Positions 9,473 to 18,850 of a stretch of DNA of 64,000 nt are shown piece by piece. A model generated the notes under the pieces. It made no database searches. It worked only from the letters and a program-made list of their open reading frames with translations, and was not told the origin of the DNA. Within the stretch, counting starts at the first letter, position 1. Each line of letters opens with the position of its first letter. A program made the translations under genes and the position numbers. The stretch is from Halioglobus sp. (GTDB taxonomy: Bacteria; Pseudomonadota; Gammaproteobacteria; Pseudomonadales; Halieaceae): contig PABK01000004.1 in NCBI GenBank assembly GCA_002699145.1, forward strand, positions 62,001 to 126,000. The letters are read 5' to 3'.

Positions 9473-10198
9473 TTGCGGCAGATCGTACTCGATACCGAAA
9501 CCACCGGCCTGGAGGCTTCCCAGGGGCACCGCATCATCGAGATCGGCTGCGTGGAGCTGGTCAACCGACGCCTGACCGGCAACCACTACCACCAGTACAT
9601 CAATCCGCGACGCGACATCGACCAGGGCGCCATCGAGGTGCACGGCATCACCGCGGAGTTTCTCGCCGACAAGCCGCCGTTTGAGCAGGTGGCCGCGGAC
9701 TTCGTCGACTTCGTGCAGGGTGCGGAACTGATCATTCACAACGCGCCGTTCGATATCGGTTTCCTGGACAGCGAGCTACAACGCCTGCCCGACGAACAGC
9801 GTCTCATGGCGGATGTGTGCACGGTCGTCGATACGCTGGTCATGGCGCGTTCGCGGCACCCGGGCCAGCGCAACAACCTGGACGCCCTGTGCCAGCGTTA
9901 CGAGGTGGATAACTCCCAGCGCGACCTGCACGGCGCGCTGCTGGACGCCGAGATCCTCGCCGACGTCTACCTGGCCATGACCGGTGGCCAGACCGCCCTG
10001 CAACTGACCGATGCCGATGACGAGGGCAGTGGGCAGACAGGTGGCGAGAAGATTCGCCGTCTCGCCGCCGGGCGCGCGCCGCTGCCCGTCATCGAGCCCA
10101 CGGCAGAGGAACTGGTGGCGCACCGCGCGCAACTGGACGCGATCTCCGCGGCCTGCGAGGGCGATGTAGTGTGGCGCAGCCTGGCCGGCGACAACTGA
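9473..10198 (+). CDS. dnaQ: DNA polymerase III epsilon subunit (3'-5' exonuclease)
   Basis: DnaQ is the proofreading exonuclease of the replicative polymerase. This 241-residue protein has the DEDDh motifs: LDTETTGLE (ExoI), HNAPFDIGFLDSEL (ExoII) and HGALLDAEILADVYL (ExoIII, with the catalytic His and Asp). A C-terminal region after about residue 185 would bind the polymerase alpha subunit. The start is a TTG directly after the rnhA stop; GGAGG at 9460-9464 lies eight bases before it and no ATG is available at the correct length. It converges with nhaB. Confidence 0.95.
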   Translation: MRQIVLDTETTGLEASQGHRIIEIGCVELVNRRLTGNHYHQYINPRRDIDQGAIEVHGITAEFLADKPPFEQVAADFVDFVQGAELIIHNAPFDIGFLDSELQRLPDEQRLMADVCTVVDTLVMARSRHPGQRNNLDALCQRYEVDNSQRDLHGALLDAEILADVYLAMTGGQTALQLTDADDEGSGQTGGEKIRRLAAGRAPLPVIEPTAEELVAHRAQLDAISAACEGDVVWRSLAGDN

Positions 10199-10226
10199 GC
10201 GCGCGGCTCCCGGCGCCCGCGCACAC

Positions 10227-11732
10227 TCAGAAGAAGAGGTAGACGCAGGCCAGCCCGACGCCGCCCATGACCAGCGTGTAGGGCAGGGCCATGATCACCA
10301 TGCGCCCGTATGACAGGCGAATCAGCGGCGCCAGCGCGGAGGTCAGCAGGAACAGGAACGCCGCCTGGCCGTTCGGCGTGGCCACGCTGGGCAGGTTGGT
10401 GCCAGTGTTGATCGCCACGGCAAGGTGCTCGAACTCCGCGCGCGTGATCTCCCCGGCGTCGAGGGCGTCCTTCACCTGGTTGATATAGACGGTGGCGACG
10501 AAGACGTTGTCGCTGATCATGGACAGCAGCCCGTTTGCAAGGAAAAACATCGATGGCCGGATGGCTGAATCCATGGCCAGTACCGTGTCGATGATAGGGG
10601 TGAACAGGTGCTGGTCGTGAATCACCGCGACGATGGCGAAGAACACAACCAGCAGCGCCGTGAAGGGCAGGGCCTCCTCGAAGGCGTGCCCGATCTGGTG
10701 TTCCTCGACCACCCCCATGAAGGCGGTGAGCAGGACGATGACCATCAGCCCGACCAGCCCCACCGCCGCCCAGTGCATGGCCAGCGCGAGAATGAGGATG
10801 CAGGCGACAACCGCCTGTACCAGCAGGCGCGCATTGGTGCGCACGTTGCGATGGCTTTCCGCCTGCGCCTGGTACGACTCCAGCACCTCGCGTACGTTGT
10901 CCGGTAGCCGCGTGCCGTAGCCGAACCTGCCGCTCATCTCCAGCAGCACACAGGTGGCCAGGCCCGCCGTCAGCACCGGCATCGTCACCGGCGCCATGAT
11001 GGTGAAGAAATGCTTGAAGCTCCAGTCCGCCACGGTGGCGATCAGCAGGTTCTGCGGCTCGCCGACCAGGGTACAGACGCCGCCCAGGGCGGTGCCCACG
11101 GCGCCGTGCATGAGCAGGCTGCGCAGGAAGGCGCGAAATTGTTCCAGATCCTCGCGGTGCTGTTCGTGCACGGAGGCGTCGTCGGCGTGATCGTGCGCCA
11201 TCTCGTCCAGCCCGCCGCCCGAGGCGACCTTGTGGTAGACCGAGTAGAAGCCGACAGCGACGCTGATCAACACCGCGGTCACAGTGAGGGCGTCGAGAAA
11301 TGCCGAGAGAAACGCCGACACCGCCGAGAACAGCAGCGACAGCAGGATTTTTGAGCGTACACCCAGCAGGATGCGTGTAAACACGAACAGCAGCAGTTCC
11401 TTCATGAAGTAGATGCCCGCCACCATGAACATCAGCAGCAGAATCACCTCGAAGTTGTGTACGGTCTCGGCGAACACCATATGCGGTGTGGTCATGCCAA
11501 GCAGTACGGCCTCGATGGCCAGTAGCCCTCCAGGTTGCAGCGGGTAGCAGCGCAGTGCCAGCGCCAGGGTAAAAATGAACTCGCCGATGAGCACCCAGCC
11601 GGTGACGAACGGGCCGCACAGTTGCAGCGCTACGGGGTTCAGCAGTAAAAATCCGACAATGGTCTTCTTGTACCACTCCGGAGAACTGCCGAGAAAGTTT
11701 TTCCACAGGGCCAGGGGCAGGCTGTCGTTCAT
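10227..11732 (-). CDS. nhaB: Na+/H+ antiporter NhaB
   Basis: NhaB exchanges Na+ for H+ across the inner membrane for pH and sodium homeostasis. The 501-residue length is close to the E. coli protein. The N-terminus ([16 protein letters not shown]) and internal stretches such as [25 protein letters not shown] and [18 protein letters not shown] are characteristic of NhaB. About 12 hydrophobic segments are seen. It lies between dnaQ (convergent) and nudC (divergent, 156-base gap). Confidence 0.95.
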   Translation of the reverse strand: MNDSLPLALWKNFLGSSPEWYKKTIVGFLLLNPVALQLCGPFVTGWVLIGEFIFTLALALRCYPLQPGGLLAIEAVLLGMTTPHMVFAETVHNFEVILLLMFMVAGIYFMKELLLFVFTRILLGVRSKILLSLLFSAVSAFLSAFLDALTVTAVLISVAVGFYSVYHKVASGGGLDEMAHDHADDASVHEQHREDLEQFRAFLRSLLMHGAVGTALGGVCTLVGEPQNLLIATVADWSFKHFFTIMAPVTMPVLTAGLATCVLLEMSGRFGYGTRLPDNVREVLESYQAQAESHRNVRTNARLLVQAVVACILILALAMHWAAVGLVGLMVIVLLTAFMGVVEEHQIGHAFEEALPFTALLVVFFAIVAVIHDQHLFTPIIDTVLAMDSAIRPSMFFLANGLLSMISDNVFVATVYINQVKDALDAGEITRAEFEHLAVAINTGTNLPSVATPNGQAAFLFLLTSALAPLIRLSYGRMVIMALPYTLVMGGVGLACVYLFF

Positions 11733-11827
11733 GGGATGATGGGTCGTTCCAGGCTGGAGGCGGCATTCTACGCCATTCGGGGCTGGTTGCGTATGTCCGG
11801 CCGGGATTTAATCGCCGCCGGCGCAAC

Positions 11828-11856
11828 TTGCCCGCCAACCCCGCGGCGCATACTAT
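11828..11856 (+). promoter_or_regulatory. Possible sigma-70 promoter for nudC
   Basis: TTGCCC (11828-11833) and TACTAT (11851-11856) are separated by 17 bases and lie 32 bases before the nudC ATG. Both hexamers are only partial matches, so this is a suggestion. Confidence 0.35.
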
Positions 11857-11888
11857 AGCCGGTCATTTGCCGACCCTGCGGAGAGAAG

Positions 11889-12701
11889 ATGTTCCGACCC
11901 GACAACAAGCCCCCGGCCGACAGCGGTGTCGAACTGGTGATCGTGTTCCAGCGGGGCCAGCTGCTCAGCGATATGCGCTCAGCGCAGGGGTGCCTGCTGC
12001 CGCGGGAACAGCTGGGCCAGTGCGGCTGGCGCGAACGCCGGCGCCAGTTCCTGGGCTACTGGGAGGAGCGGCCCTGTTTTGCCGTGGAGATCGACGACGC
12101 CGACGAGCCCGATCCCATGCAGTTCCAGAAGGGTAACCTGTACCATATTCTCGGCCGCGTCGACGAACGTCTGTTCGCACTGGCGGGGCGCGCGCAGCAG
12201 CTGCTGGACTGGGAGCGCGACCACCGTTTCTGCGGCCGTTGCGGCAACGCCATGCGCCTGGACGAGCAGGAGCGGGCCATGCGCTGCGATCCCTGCCGCA
12301 GCATCAACTACCCGCGCATTGCACCCTGTGTGATCGTGCTGGTGACGCGGGGAGAGGAGCTGCTGCTGGCGCGCAACGCGAACTTCCCCCAGCCCATGTA
12401 CAGCACCCTGGCGGGGTTCATCGAGGCGGGCGAAACCGTGGAGGAAACCCTGGCGCGCGAGGTCAGGGAGGAGGTCGGCGTGGAGGTCGACAACCTGCGC
12501 TATTTCCAGTCCCAGTCCTGGCCGTTCCCGAACCAGCTCATGCTGGGCTTTTTCGCCGACTACGCCGGTGGTGATATTGTCTGCGACGAGGTGGAAATCG
12601 CCGACGCCCAGTGGTTCCACTACCGCGACCTGCCACTGATTCCCCCGCAGGCCTCTATTTCAGGCCAGCTGATCGCGCACCACGTGCGCTCTCTCGGGTA
12701 G
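11889..12701 (+). CDS. nudC: NAD(+)/NADH pyrophosphatase NudC
   Basis: NudC hydrolyses NADH/NAD+ to NMN(H) and AMP and can remove NAD caps from RNA. The 270-residue protein shows the full family plan: an N-terminal domain, a zinc ribbon with FCGRCG and MRCDPC, then a Nudix domain with box GFIEAGETVEETLAREVREE, and the NudC-specific QSWPFPNQLM (family SQPWPFPxS). A GGAGAG site precedes the ATG by a few bases. sohB follows ten bases after the stop, probably co-transcribed. Confidence 0.95.
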   Translation: MFRPDNKPPADSGVELVIVFQRGQLLSDMRSAQGCLLPREQLGQCGWRERRRQFLGYWEERPCFAVEIDDADEPDPMQFQKGNLYHILGRVDERLFALAGRAQQLLDWERDHRFCGRCGNAMRLDEQERAMRCDPCRSINYPRIAPCVIVLVTRGEELLLARNANFPQPMYSTLAGFIEAGETVEETLAREVREEVGVEVDNLRYFQSQSWPFPNQLMLGFFADYAGGDIVCDEVEIADAQWFHYRDLPLIPPQASISGQLIAHHVRSLG

Positions 12702-12711
12702 GGGGCGCGAC

Positions 12712-13770
12712 GTGGAGTTTATCCTGGAGTACGGACTCTTCCTGGCCAAGGCGGTAACCCTGGTGGTGGCGCTGCTGGTGCTGGTCGCCAGCGTGGTCGC
12801 CATCGCCTCGCGGCAGCGCACGGAGCAGCACGAGGGGCATATCGAGGTGCGCAAGCTGAACGACCGCTACCGGCACATGGGCGATGTGCTGCGCGGCGTC
12901 ACCGACGATGCCGCCCTGCTGAAAGAGCAGAAAAAGGCGGAAAAGAAGGAGGAGAAAGAGCGGAGCAAACAGGCGAAAAAGTCGCGCAAGAAGGGCGGCG
13001 ATGGCCCGCCGGACAGGCCTGGACGGCTCTATGTCCTGAATTTCGACGGTGATATGCGCGCCAGCGCCACCGACAATCTGCGCGAGGAGATATCCGCGGT
13101 ACTGGCGCATGCCGCCGACGGCGACGAAATCCTGCTGCGCGTGGAGAGTCCTGGCGGCGTGGTGCACGGCTACGGCCTGGCCGCCAGCCAGTTACAGCGT
13201 ATCCGTTCGGCAGGCGTGCCCCTGACGGTCGCCGTGGACAAGGTTGCCGCCAGCGGCGGTTACATGATGGCCTGTGTTGCGCAGCGCATCATCGCAGCGC
13301 CGTTCGCCGTGGTCGGTTCCATCGGCGTACTGGCGCAACTACCCAATTTTCACCGCCTGCTGAAAAAACACGATATCGACTTCGAACTGTTCACCGCGGG
13401 GGAGTACAAGCGCACCCTGACCCTGTTTGGCGAAAACACCGACAAGGGCCGCGAGAAATTTGTCGAGGAACTCGAGCAGACCCATGAACTGTTCAAGGAG
13501 TTCGTCGGCAGCAACCGGCCGTCGCTGGATATCGCCCAGGTCGCCACCGGCGAGGTGTGGTACGGCAGCCAGGCCGTGCAGCGCGGCCTGGTGGACGAAT
13601 TGCAGACCAGCGACGAGTTTATCCAGGAGCGCCTGGCGGACTGGGACGTTTTCGAGGTGCGCTTCGTGCACAAGAAGAACTGGCAGGAAAAGCTGGGCAT
13701 GGCCGCGGGGGGTGCGCTGGAGCGGGCCCTGCTGAAGATCTGGCAGCGCGGTCAGGGGCCGCACGTCTGA
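12712..13770 (+). CDS. sohB: Probable inner-membrane protease SohB (family S49)
   Basis: SohB is a signal-peptide-peptidase-like serine protease anchored in the inner membrane. The 352-residue protein has one N-terminal membrane helix (about residues 8-32), a Lys/Glu-rich linker (about 70-97, probably helical), then the S49 domain. The catalytic Ser181 lies in AASGGYMMA and the general base Lys233 in GEYKRTLT. The GTG start at 12712 follows GGGGG by six bases. It appears to be a single-domain SohB rather than the two-domain SppA. Confidence 0.92.
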   Translation: MEFILEYGLFLAKAVTLVVALLVLVASVVAIASRQRTEQHEGHIEVRKLNDRYRHMGDVLRGVTDDAALLKEQKKAEKKEEKERSKQAKKSRKKGGDGPPDRPGRLYVLNFDGDMRASATDNLREEISAVLAHAADGDEILLRVESPGGVVHGYGLAASQLQRIRSAGVPLTVAVDKVAASGGYMMACVAQRIIAAPFAVVGSIGVLAQLPNFHRLLKKHDIDFELFTAGEYKRTLTLFGENTDKGREKFVEELEQTHELFKEFVGSNRPSLDIAQVATGEVWYGSQAVQRGLVDELQTSDEFIQERLADWDVFEVRFVHKKNWQEKLGMAAGGALERALLKIWQRGQGPHV

Positions 13771-13774
13771 GAAG

Positions 13775-14008
13775 CTAGTCTGCGCTCTTGCCACCTTCGC
13801 GTTGCTTGCAGTTCCCCTTGACGATAATTGCCCGGTTGACCAGGGCCTCCTGGTCGCCGTTTTCCTCCGCCAGTACGGCGGCGCCGATATCGCTCCCGGG
13901 ACTGGCGCAGGGATCTTCCTCTGGCACCAGGGTCAGCCAGTAGAGCAGGGCGACCAGGCCCAGCACAAAGAGAAAAGCGGCGACTTTCAACACTGCGGAT
14001 GTGGGCAT
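13775..14008 (-). CDS. Small single-pass membrane protein, unknown
   Basis: A 77-residue protein with one membrane helix (AAFLFVLGLVALLYWLTLV, about residues 9-27) and a short acidic, Cys-containing domain outside (DPCASPGS and KGNCKQ, possibly a disulfide). I know no family for it. I use the ATG at 14008; upstream in-frame ATGs at 14038 and 14083 would add Arg/His-rich residues. It converges with sohB, four bases away, and lies downstream of the LysR gene in the same direction. Confidence 0.5.
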   Translation of the reverse strand: MPTSAVLKVAAFLFVLGLVALLYWLTLVPEEDPCASPGSDIGAAVLAEENGDQEALVNRAIIVKGNCKQREGGKSAD

Positions 14009-14075
14009 CGGGATTCGCTCGCGCCTGTTTGCATGCATACTCGCACAATGGGCAGGCACGCTCCAGCGCCAGGAT

Positions 14076-14960
14076 TCAGGCATCGGTAGCGCGGCAGGTA
14101 CGCATCCAGGCCTCTACCGTCTCGCGTGGAAAGCGCTTGCGCGGCAGCGCGAAGTAGAAGGTGCGGCGCATGTCGCGGCGCGGCACGCGCAGCGGCACCA
14201 GGTCGCCGTTGGCGAAGTTTTTTTCCAGCACGATGCGCGACAGGCAGCCGATGCCCAGCCCCGATTCGACCGCGTTCTTGATCGCCTCGTTGTGCTTCAG
14301 CTCGAGGTAGACGTTGATGTCCGGGAGCAGGCCGGCCATGGCCCGCTCGAAGGTCTGCCGCGCCCCGGAGTCAGGCTCGCGCAGTATCCACATAGCCTCG
14401 CGGATATCCCGCGTACCCAGCACCTGCTTCTGCGCCAGCGGGTGGTCAGCCGCGCAGAACACCACCAGTTCGTCCTCGCGCCAGGGGATCAGTTCGAGTT
14501 CACGGTGCTGCACCTCTCCCTCGATCATGCCGATGTCTACCTCGTAGTTGCGCACACGTGACACCACGTCCGGCGTGTTGGCGATGTCCAGCTGAACGTC
14601 CGCCTCCGGGTAGCGCGCCAGGTAGCCGGCCAGGTAGCGCGTGGCCAGGTGATTGCCGATGGTGAAGCTGGCCCCGACCTTGATATGCCCGACGTCGGTG
14701 TGGTCGCGCAGCATCTCCTCGAAACTCTTGCAGTGGGCGAGCAGGCTCTCCGCCTCCTTGCGCAGCGTGTGGCCAATGGCGCTCAGCGACAGCCGATTGC
14801 TGGCCCGGTCGAACAGCGTGACATCGTAGGTGTGCTCGAGGTTGAGCAGCGCCTCGCTGGCCGCCGACTGGGACATGTGCAGGCTGTTGGCGGCGCGCGA
14901 AATATTCTGGTGCCGCGCCACGGCGAGGAAAATCTGTAACTGGCGGATGGTAAACTTCAT
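14076..14960 (-). CDS. LysR-family regulator beside sulfate activation genes
   Basis: A 294-residue LysR-type regulator. The N-terminal winged helix-turn-helix covers about residues 1-60 ([20 protein letters not shown] and [14 protein letters not shown]). The rest is the periplasmic-binding-protein-like effector domain ([20 protein letters not shown]). The ATG at 14960 follows AGGTGATC; a longer open frame upstream has no ribosome site and no homology. It is divergent from cysC-sat across 171 bases that include the 12-base inverted repeat GGCAGTGCTGCC (14988-14999), so control of sulfur assimilation, like CysB or CysL/YeiE, is plausible. The effector is not readable from sequence. Confidence 0.88.
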   Translation of the reverse strand: MKFTIRQLQIFLAVARHQNISRAANSLHMSQSAASEALLNLEHTYDVTLFDRASNRLSLSAIGHTLRKEAESLLAHCKSFEEMLRDHTDVGHIKVGASFTIGNHLATRYLAGYLARYPEADVQLDIANTPDVVSRVRNYEVDIGMIEGEVQHRELELIPWREDELVVFCAADHPLAQKQVLGTRDIREAMWILREPDSGARQTFERAMAGLLPDINVYLELKHNEAIKNAVESGLGIGCLSRIVLEKNFANGDLVPLRVPRRDMRRTFYFALPRKRFPRETVEAWMRTCRATDA

Positions 14961-15131
14961 GATCACCTCGGCGGACCGGGCCGGGCAGGCAGTGCTGCCG
15001 GAAAAACCGGTAAGGCTATCCATAATATCCTGTTTTACATGGAGAAGGAATGGGTCTACCCTTGCGCGCCATTCGAATCGCCTTCGGCCGCGCCGGGGCA
15101 CCCGTATTTCACTCCCAGGGAGACTACAAGC

Positions 15132-15749
15132 ATGGCGGAACAAAAAGCGACCAACGTTCACTGGCACGAGGGCGATATCACCCGCGAGCACCGCGCGAAA
15201 CTGCTGGGCCACAAGGGCGCGACCCTGTGGTTCACCGGGCTTTCGGGTTCCGGCAAGAGCACCGTCGCGGTGGAACTCGAGGGCACCCTTAACGAGATGG
15301 GCATCCTCTGCTACCGCCTGGATGGCGACAATGTGCGCATGGGCATCAACAAGAACCTGGGTTTTTCCGCCGAGGACCGCACCGAGAACATCCGTCGTAT
15401 CGGCGAGGTCGCCAAGCTGTTCGTCGACGCCGGCGTCATCGCCCTGAGCAGTTTTATCAGCCCCTACACGGCGGATCGCGACCAGGTTCGCGCCCTGCAC
15501 GAGGAGGCGGGCATGGATTTTATCGAGGTGTTCGTCGATTGCTCGCTGGAAGCCGCCGAGAGCCGCGATCCGAAAGGGCTGTACAAGAAAGCGCGCGCCG
15601 GCGAGATCAAGAACTTCACCGGGATCGACGACCCGTACGAGGCGCCTGCGCAGCCGGAAATCCACCTGCATTCGGACCAGCAGAGCCTGGCCGAAGAGGT
15701 GCAGGAAATTCTCAGCGTGCTGCGTGAGCGCGGCATCATCAACAAGTAA
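15132..15749 (+). CDS. cysC: Adenylyl-sulfate (APS) kinase
   Basis: CysC phosphorylates APS to PAPS, the donor for sulfate reduction and for sulfotransferases. The 205-residue length fits. The P-loop GLSGSGKST lies near residues 36-44, followed by [17 protein letters not shown], the [13 protein letters not shown] segment, and [11 protein letters not shown] with [14 protein letters not shown] near the C-terminus, all hallmarks of APS kinase. The ATG at 15132 has GGGAGA upstream. sat follows 13 bases after the stop. Confidence 0.95.
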   Translation: MAEQKATNVHWHEGDITREHRAKLLGHKGATLWFTGLSGSGKSTVAVELEGTLNEMGILCYRLDGDNVRMGINKNLGFSAEDRTENIRRIGEVAKLFVDAGVIALSSFISPYTADRDQVRALHEEAGMDFIEVFVDCSLEAAESRDPKGLYKKARAGEIKNFTGIDDPYEAPAQPEIHLHSDQQSLAEEVQEILSVLRERGIINK

Positions 15750-15762
15750 GCGGGAGAGCGCA

Positions 15763-16953
15763 ATGATCAAGCCCCACGGTTCCGACGAACTCAACCCGCT
15801 TTTCGTCTACGACAGCGAGAAGCGCCACGCACTGATCGACGAGGCCGAAGGCCTGCCATCGCTGCTGCTCAACTCCGCCGCCGCGGCCAATGCAGTCATG
15901 ATGGGGGGCGGGTATTTCAATCCCCTCAGCGGCTACATGAGCCTGGCCGACGCCCTGAGTACCGCGGAGAAAATGCACACGGTGGACGGCCTGTTCTTTC
16001 CCGTCCCGGTGGTCAACCTGACCGACGAGAGCGGCGTCGAGGCCGGCAGCCGCATCGCCCTGCGCGACCCCAACGTCGAGGGCAACCCGGTACTTGCCGT
16101 GATGGATGTCGAGGCCGTGGAGACGGTCAGTGACGAACAGATCAATTTCATGGCGGAGAAGATTTTCCGCACCCTGGACCCGCAACACCCGGGCGTCGCC
16201 ACCTTCACCGGCCTCGGTCGCACCCTGCTGTCCGGCCCCATCCAGGTGCTGAACTTTTCCTATTTCCAGGCTGATTTTCCCGACACCTTCCGCACCGCCG
16301 TGGAGATTCGCAACGAGATCGCCGAGCACGGCTGGGAAAAAGTGGTCGCCTTCCAGACCCGCAATCCCATGCACCGCGCGCACGAGGAGCTGTGCCGCAT
16401 GGCCATGGACGACCTCGACGCGGACGGCATCCTCATTCACATGCTGCTGGGCAAACTCAAGCCGGGCGACATTCCCGCCGACGTGCGCGACGCCGCGATC
16501 CGCAAGATGGTCGAGGTCTACTTCCCGCCGAATACCGTCATGGTCACCGGTTACGGTTTCGACATGCTCTACGCGGGCCCCCGCGAGGCGGTGTTGCATG
16601 CCCTGTTCCGGCAGAATTGCGGTTGTACCCACCTGATCGTAGGCCGCGACCACGCCGGTGTGGGCGACTACTACGGCGGTTTCGACGCGCAGACCATCTT
16701 CGACGAGGAGGTGCCCGACGACGCGCTGGAACTGGAGATCTACCGCGCCGACCACACCGCCTACAGCAAGAAGCTGAACAAGGTGGTGATGATGAAAGAC
16801 GCGCCGGATCACTCCAAGGACGACTTCGTGCTGCTGTCAGGCACGGCGGTGCGCGAGATGCTTGGCAAGGGTATCGCGCCGCCCCCCGAGTTTTCGCGTC
16901 CCGAGGTGGCGAAGATTCTCAGCGATTACTACCAGTCACTGGATGCGGGCTGA
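15763..16953 (+). CDS. sat: Sulfate adenylyltransferase (single-chain ATP sulfurylase)
   Basis: Sat makes APS from ATP and sulfate, or runs in reverse in sulfur oxidisers. The 396-residue protein belongs to the homo-oligomeric family, not the CysD/CysN type. The nucleotide motif QTRNPMHRAHEEL and the second site GRDHAGVGDYYGG are intact. The ATG at 15763 is preceded by GGGAGAG; an in-frame extension upstream is unlikely. It sits between cysC and the DHH gene, so the local operon goes from sulfate to PAPS. No cysH or sulfite reductase lies in the window. Confidence 0.95.
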   Translation: MIKPHGSDELNPLFVYDSEKRHALIDEAEGLPSLLLNSAAAANAVMMGGGYFNPLSGYMSLADALSTAEKMHTVDGLFFPVPVVNLTDESGVEAGSRIALRDPNVEGNPVLAVMDVEAVETVSDEQINFMAEKIFRTLDPQHPGVATFTGLGRTLLSGPIQVLNFSYFQADFPDTFRTAVEIRNEIAEHGWEKVVAFQTRNPMHRAHEELCRMAMDDLDADGILIHMLLGKLKPGDIPADVRDAAIRKMVEVYFPPNTVMVTGYGFDMLYAGPREAVLHALFRQNCGCTHLIVGRDHAGVGDYYGGFDAQTIFDEEVPDDALELEIYRADHTAYSKKLNKVVMMKDAPDHSKDDFVLLSGTAVREMLGKGIAPPPEFSRPEVAKILSDYYQSLDAG

Positions 16954-17909
16954 TGGACTACGACCTGTTCAATGGCGACGCCGACGGCATCTGCGCGCTG
17001 CTGCAACTGCGCAAGGCCGAACCGCGCGAGACGCAGCTTGTCACCGGCGTGAAGCGCGATATCAACCTGCTGGGCAGGGTGCAAGCGGCTGCGGGCGACC
17101 GCATCACCGTGCTGGACGTGTCCATGGACAAGAACAAGGAGGCGCTGCACCAGGTACTGGATGCGGGCGCCGAGGTGTTCTACGTGGACCACCATAAACC
17201 CGGGGAGATTCCCGATAGCCCGGCGCTGACGGCGCTGATCAACGAGGCCCCCGACGTCTGCACCGCGGCGCTGGTCAACGGCCATCTCGGTGGCAGCCAC
17301 CTGGACTGGGCGGTGACCGGGGCGTTCGGCGACAACCTCAAGGACACCGCGCGCAGCCTGGCCAGAGACCTGGACATCTCCGCGCAGGCGCTGGACGAGT
17401 TGGAGGCGCTGGGCACCTACATCAACTACAACGGTTACGGCCCGGCGATCGAGGACCTGCATTTCGACCCGAAGGAACTGTACCTGCGCCTGTACGCGGC
17501 GGAGGGCCCGCTGGATTTCGTCGCCAACTCGCCGGATTTTCGCAAGCTCAGTGACGGTTACGCCCAGGACATGGGCCTGGCCGAAAAACTGCAGCCCGCC
17601 GAGGAAAACGGCGCCACAGCGGTGTTCATCCTGCCCAACGAGGCCTGGGCGCGGCGCGTCAGCGGCGTGTACAGCAACGACCTGGCCACGGACAACCCCG
17701 GGCGCGCCCACGCGGTGCTCACCGTGAAGGACAACGGCAATTACCTGGTCAGCGTGCGTGCGCCCATGGTGAACAAGCAGGGCGCCGCTGACCTGTGCCA
17801 GCAGTTCCCCACTGGCGGCGGGCGCGCAGGCGCGGCGGGTATCAACGACCTGCCGGCGGACATGCTGCAGGACTTCGTCGCGGCGTTCCAGCAGGCCTAC
17901 CCCGGCTGA
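16953..17909 (+). CDS. DHH-family phosphoesterase, possible PAP phosphatase
   Basis: A 318-residue DHH-type phosphoesterase. Metal-binding motifs are visible: DYDLFNGDADGICALLQL at the N-terminus, LDVSMDKN (second Asp), and VDHHKPGE (the DHH motif). The C-terminal part ends with the Gly-rich QFPTGGGRAGAAGIN, the DHHA1-like substrate motif. The ATG overlaps the sat stop (TGATG), so it is translationally coupled to sulfate activation. NrnA-type members of this superfamily hydrolyse pAp, the by-product of PAPS use; a PAP-clearing role here is inferred from context only. Confidence 0.82.
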   Translation: MDYDLFNGDADGICALLQLRKAEPRETQLVTGVKRDINLLGRVQAAAGDRITVLDVSMDKNKEALHQVLDAGAEVFYVDHHKPGEIPDSPALTALINEAPDVCTAALVNGHLGGSHLDWAVTGAFGDNLKDTARSLARDLDISAQALDELEALGTYINYNGYGPAIEDLHFDPKELYLRLYAAEGPLDFVANSPDFRKLSDGYAQDMGLAEKLQPAEENGATAVFILPNEAWARRVSGVYSNDLATDNPGRAHAVLTVKDNGNYLVSVRAPMVNKQGAADLCQQFPTGGGRAGAAGINDLPADMLQDFVAAFQQAYPG

Positions 17910-17942
17910 CCGTCGCGCGCCGGCGCCGCCGGGGAGCCCGCT

Positions 17943-18668
17943 TCAGGTGCGCGTCTCCTTGCGCAGCTGGCTGGGATTGCGGCCGTAGTGGCGGGTGAAG
18001 GTGCGGGTGAAATGACTGTGGTCGGCGAATCCCGTCTCCAGGGCGATGGTGCCGATGGGCTTGTCGGTCTCCAGCAGCAACTGCCGCGCGTTGTCCAGTC
18101 GCACCTCGTTGATGTACTGGTGGGGGGTCTTGTCCAGGTGCTTGCGAAAGCGCCGCTCCAGGGCGCTGACGGAGATATTGCAGGCGGCGGCCAGGGCATC
18201 CACCGAGATCGCGGTGGCGAAATTCTGGCAGATGTAATCCACCGGCGCGCGCAGTTCGCGCAGGGGGACGGCGGTGCCCTCGGTGCGGTTGAGGTGGCGG
18301 CTGATGCCGAAGGTGCCGATGACCTGGTCCCGCTGGTCGTAGATCGGCCACTTTGAGGTCAGGAACCAGTCGCCGCCATCGCCCTCGCCGAGGATGAGTT
18401 CGAGGCGGTCGTTCACCACGCCGCCGTCCAGCACGTAGTCGTCATCGCTCACGTATTTCGCCGCCAGGTGCGCCGGCGCAATATCGAAATCGCACTTGCC
18501 CAGCAGGCCCTGCAGGGTGCCGAAGCCGAAACGTTCAAAGAACAGGCGGTTGCCGTAGACGAAGCGGCCCGCGCTGTCCTTGATCCACGCGTGGGTGTCC
18601 GGAATGAGGTCCAGCATGGCGAAGCTGCGTTCCGCCCCGGCCAGTGTGGTGAAAACCAGTTTTGACAT
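17943..18668 (-). CDS. PAS-domain AraC-family regulator of the xyl operon
   Basis: A 241-residue regulator. The N-terminal half (about residues 15-120) is a PAS-like domain (HAWIKDSAGRFVYGNRLFF and GTFGISRHLNRTE). The C-terminal half is an AraC double helix-turn-helix (ISVSALERRFRKHLDKTPHQ and ETGFADHSHFTRTFTRHYG). It is divergent from xylB across 182 bases. That gap contains the 13-base inverted repeat at 18738-18750 and, on the minus strand, TATAAT close to this gene. Control of the xyl operon is inferred. A PAS sensor rather than a sugar-binding cupin is unusual for a pentose regulator. Confidence 0.85.
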   Translation of the reverse strand: MSKLVFTTLAGAERSFAMLDLIPDTHAWIKDSAGRFVYGNRLFFERFGFGTLQGLLGKCDFDIAPAHLAAKYVSDDDYVLDGGVVNDRLELILGEGDGGDWFLTSKWPIYDQRDQVIGTFGISRHLNRTEGTAVPLRELRAPVDYICQNFATAISVDALAAACNISVSALERRFRKHLDKTPHQYINEVRLDNARQLLLETDKPIGTIALETGFADHSHFTRTFTRHYGRNPSQLRKETRT

Positions 18669-18737
18669 TTTATGGCGCTCGCGCCGAATTTGTTCTAATT
18701 ATAAGTGAATCTATTCAAGACATCCCCCCCGGCGAGA

Positions 18738-18750
18738 GGGGATTATCCCC
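18738..18750. promoter_or_regulatory. 13-base inverted repeat, candidate operator
   Basis: GGGGATTATCCCC is a perfect 6+1+6 inverted repeat midway between the AraC gene and xylB. A second repeat, CCCGCC-AGC-GGCGGG, lies at 18765-18779 and could form a hairpin in the xylB leader. Either may be a regulator site; no direct evidence. Confidence 0.3.
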
Positions 18751-18850
18751 CGGTGTCGCAACATCCCGCCAGCGGCGGGTCGCAAGGCAATAATAATGAC
18801 GAATCCCGCAACCTTGGGGCGCCGCAGCCCCGCGCCGGCAGAGTCCTGAT

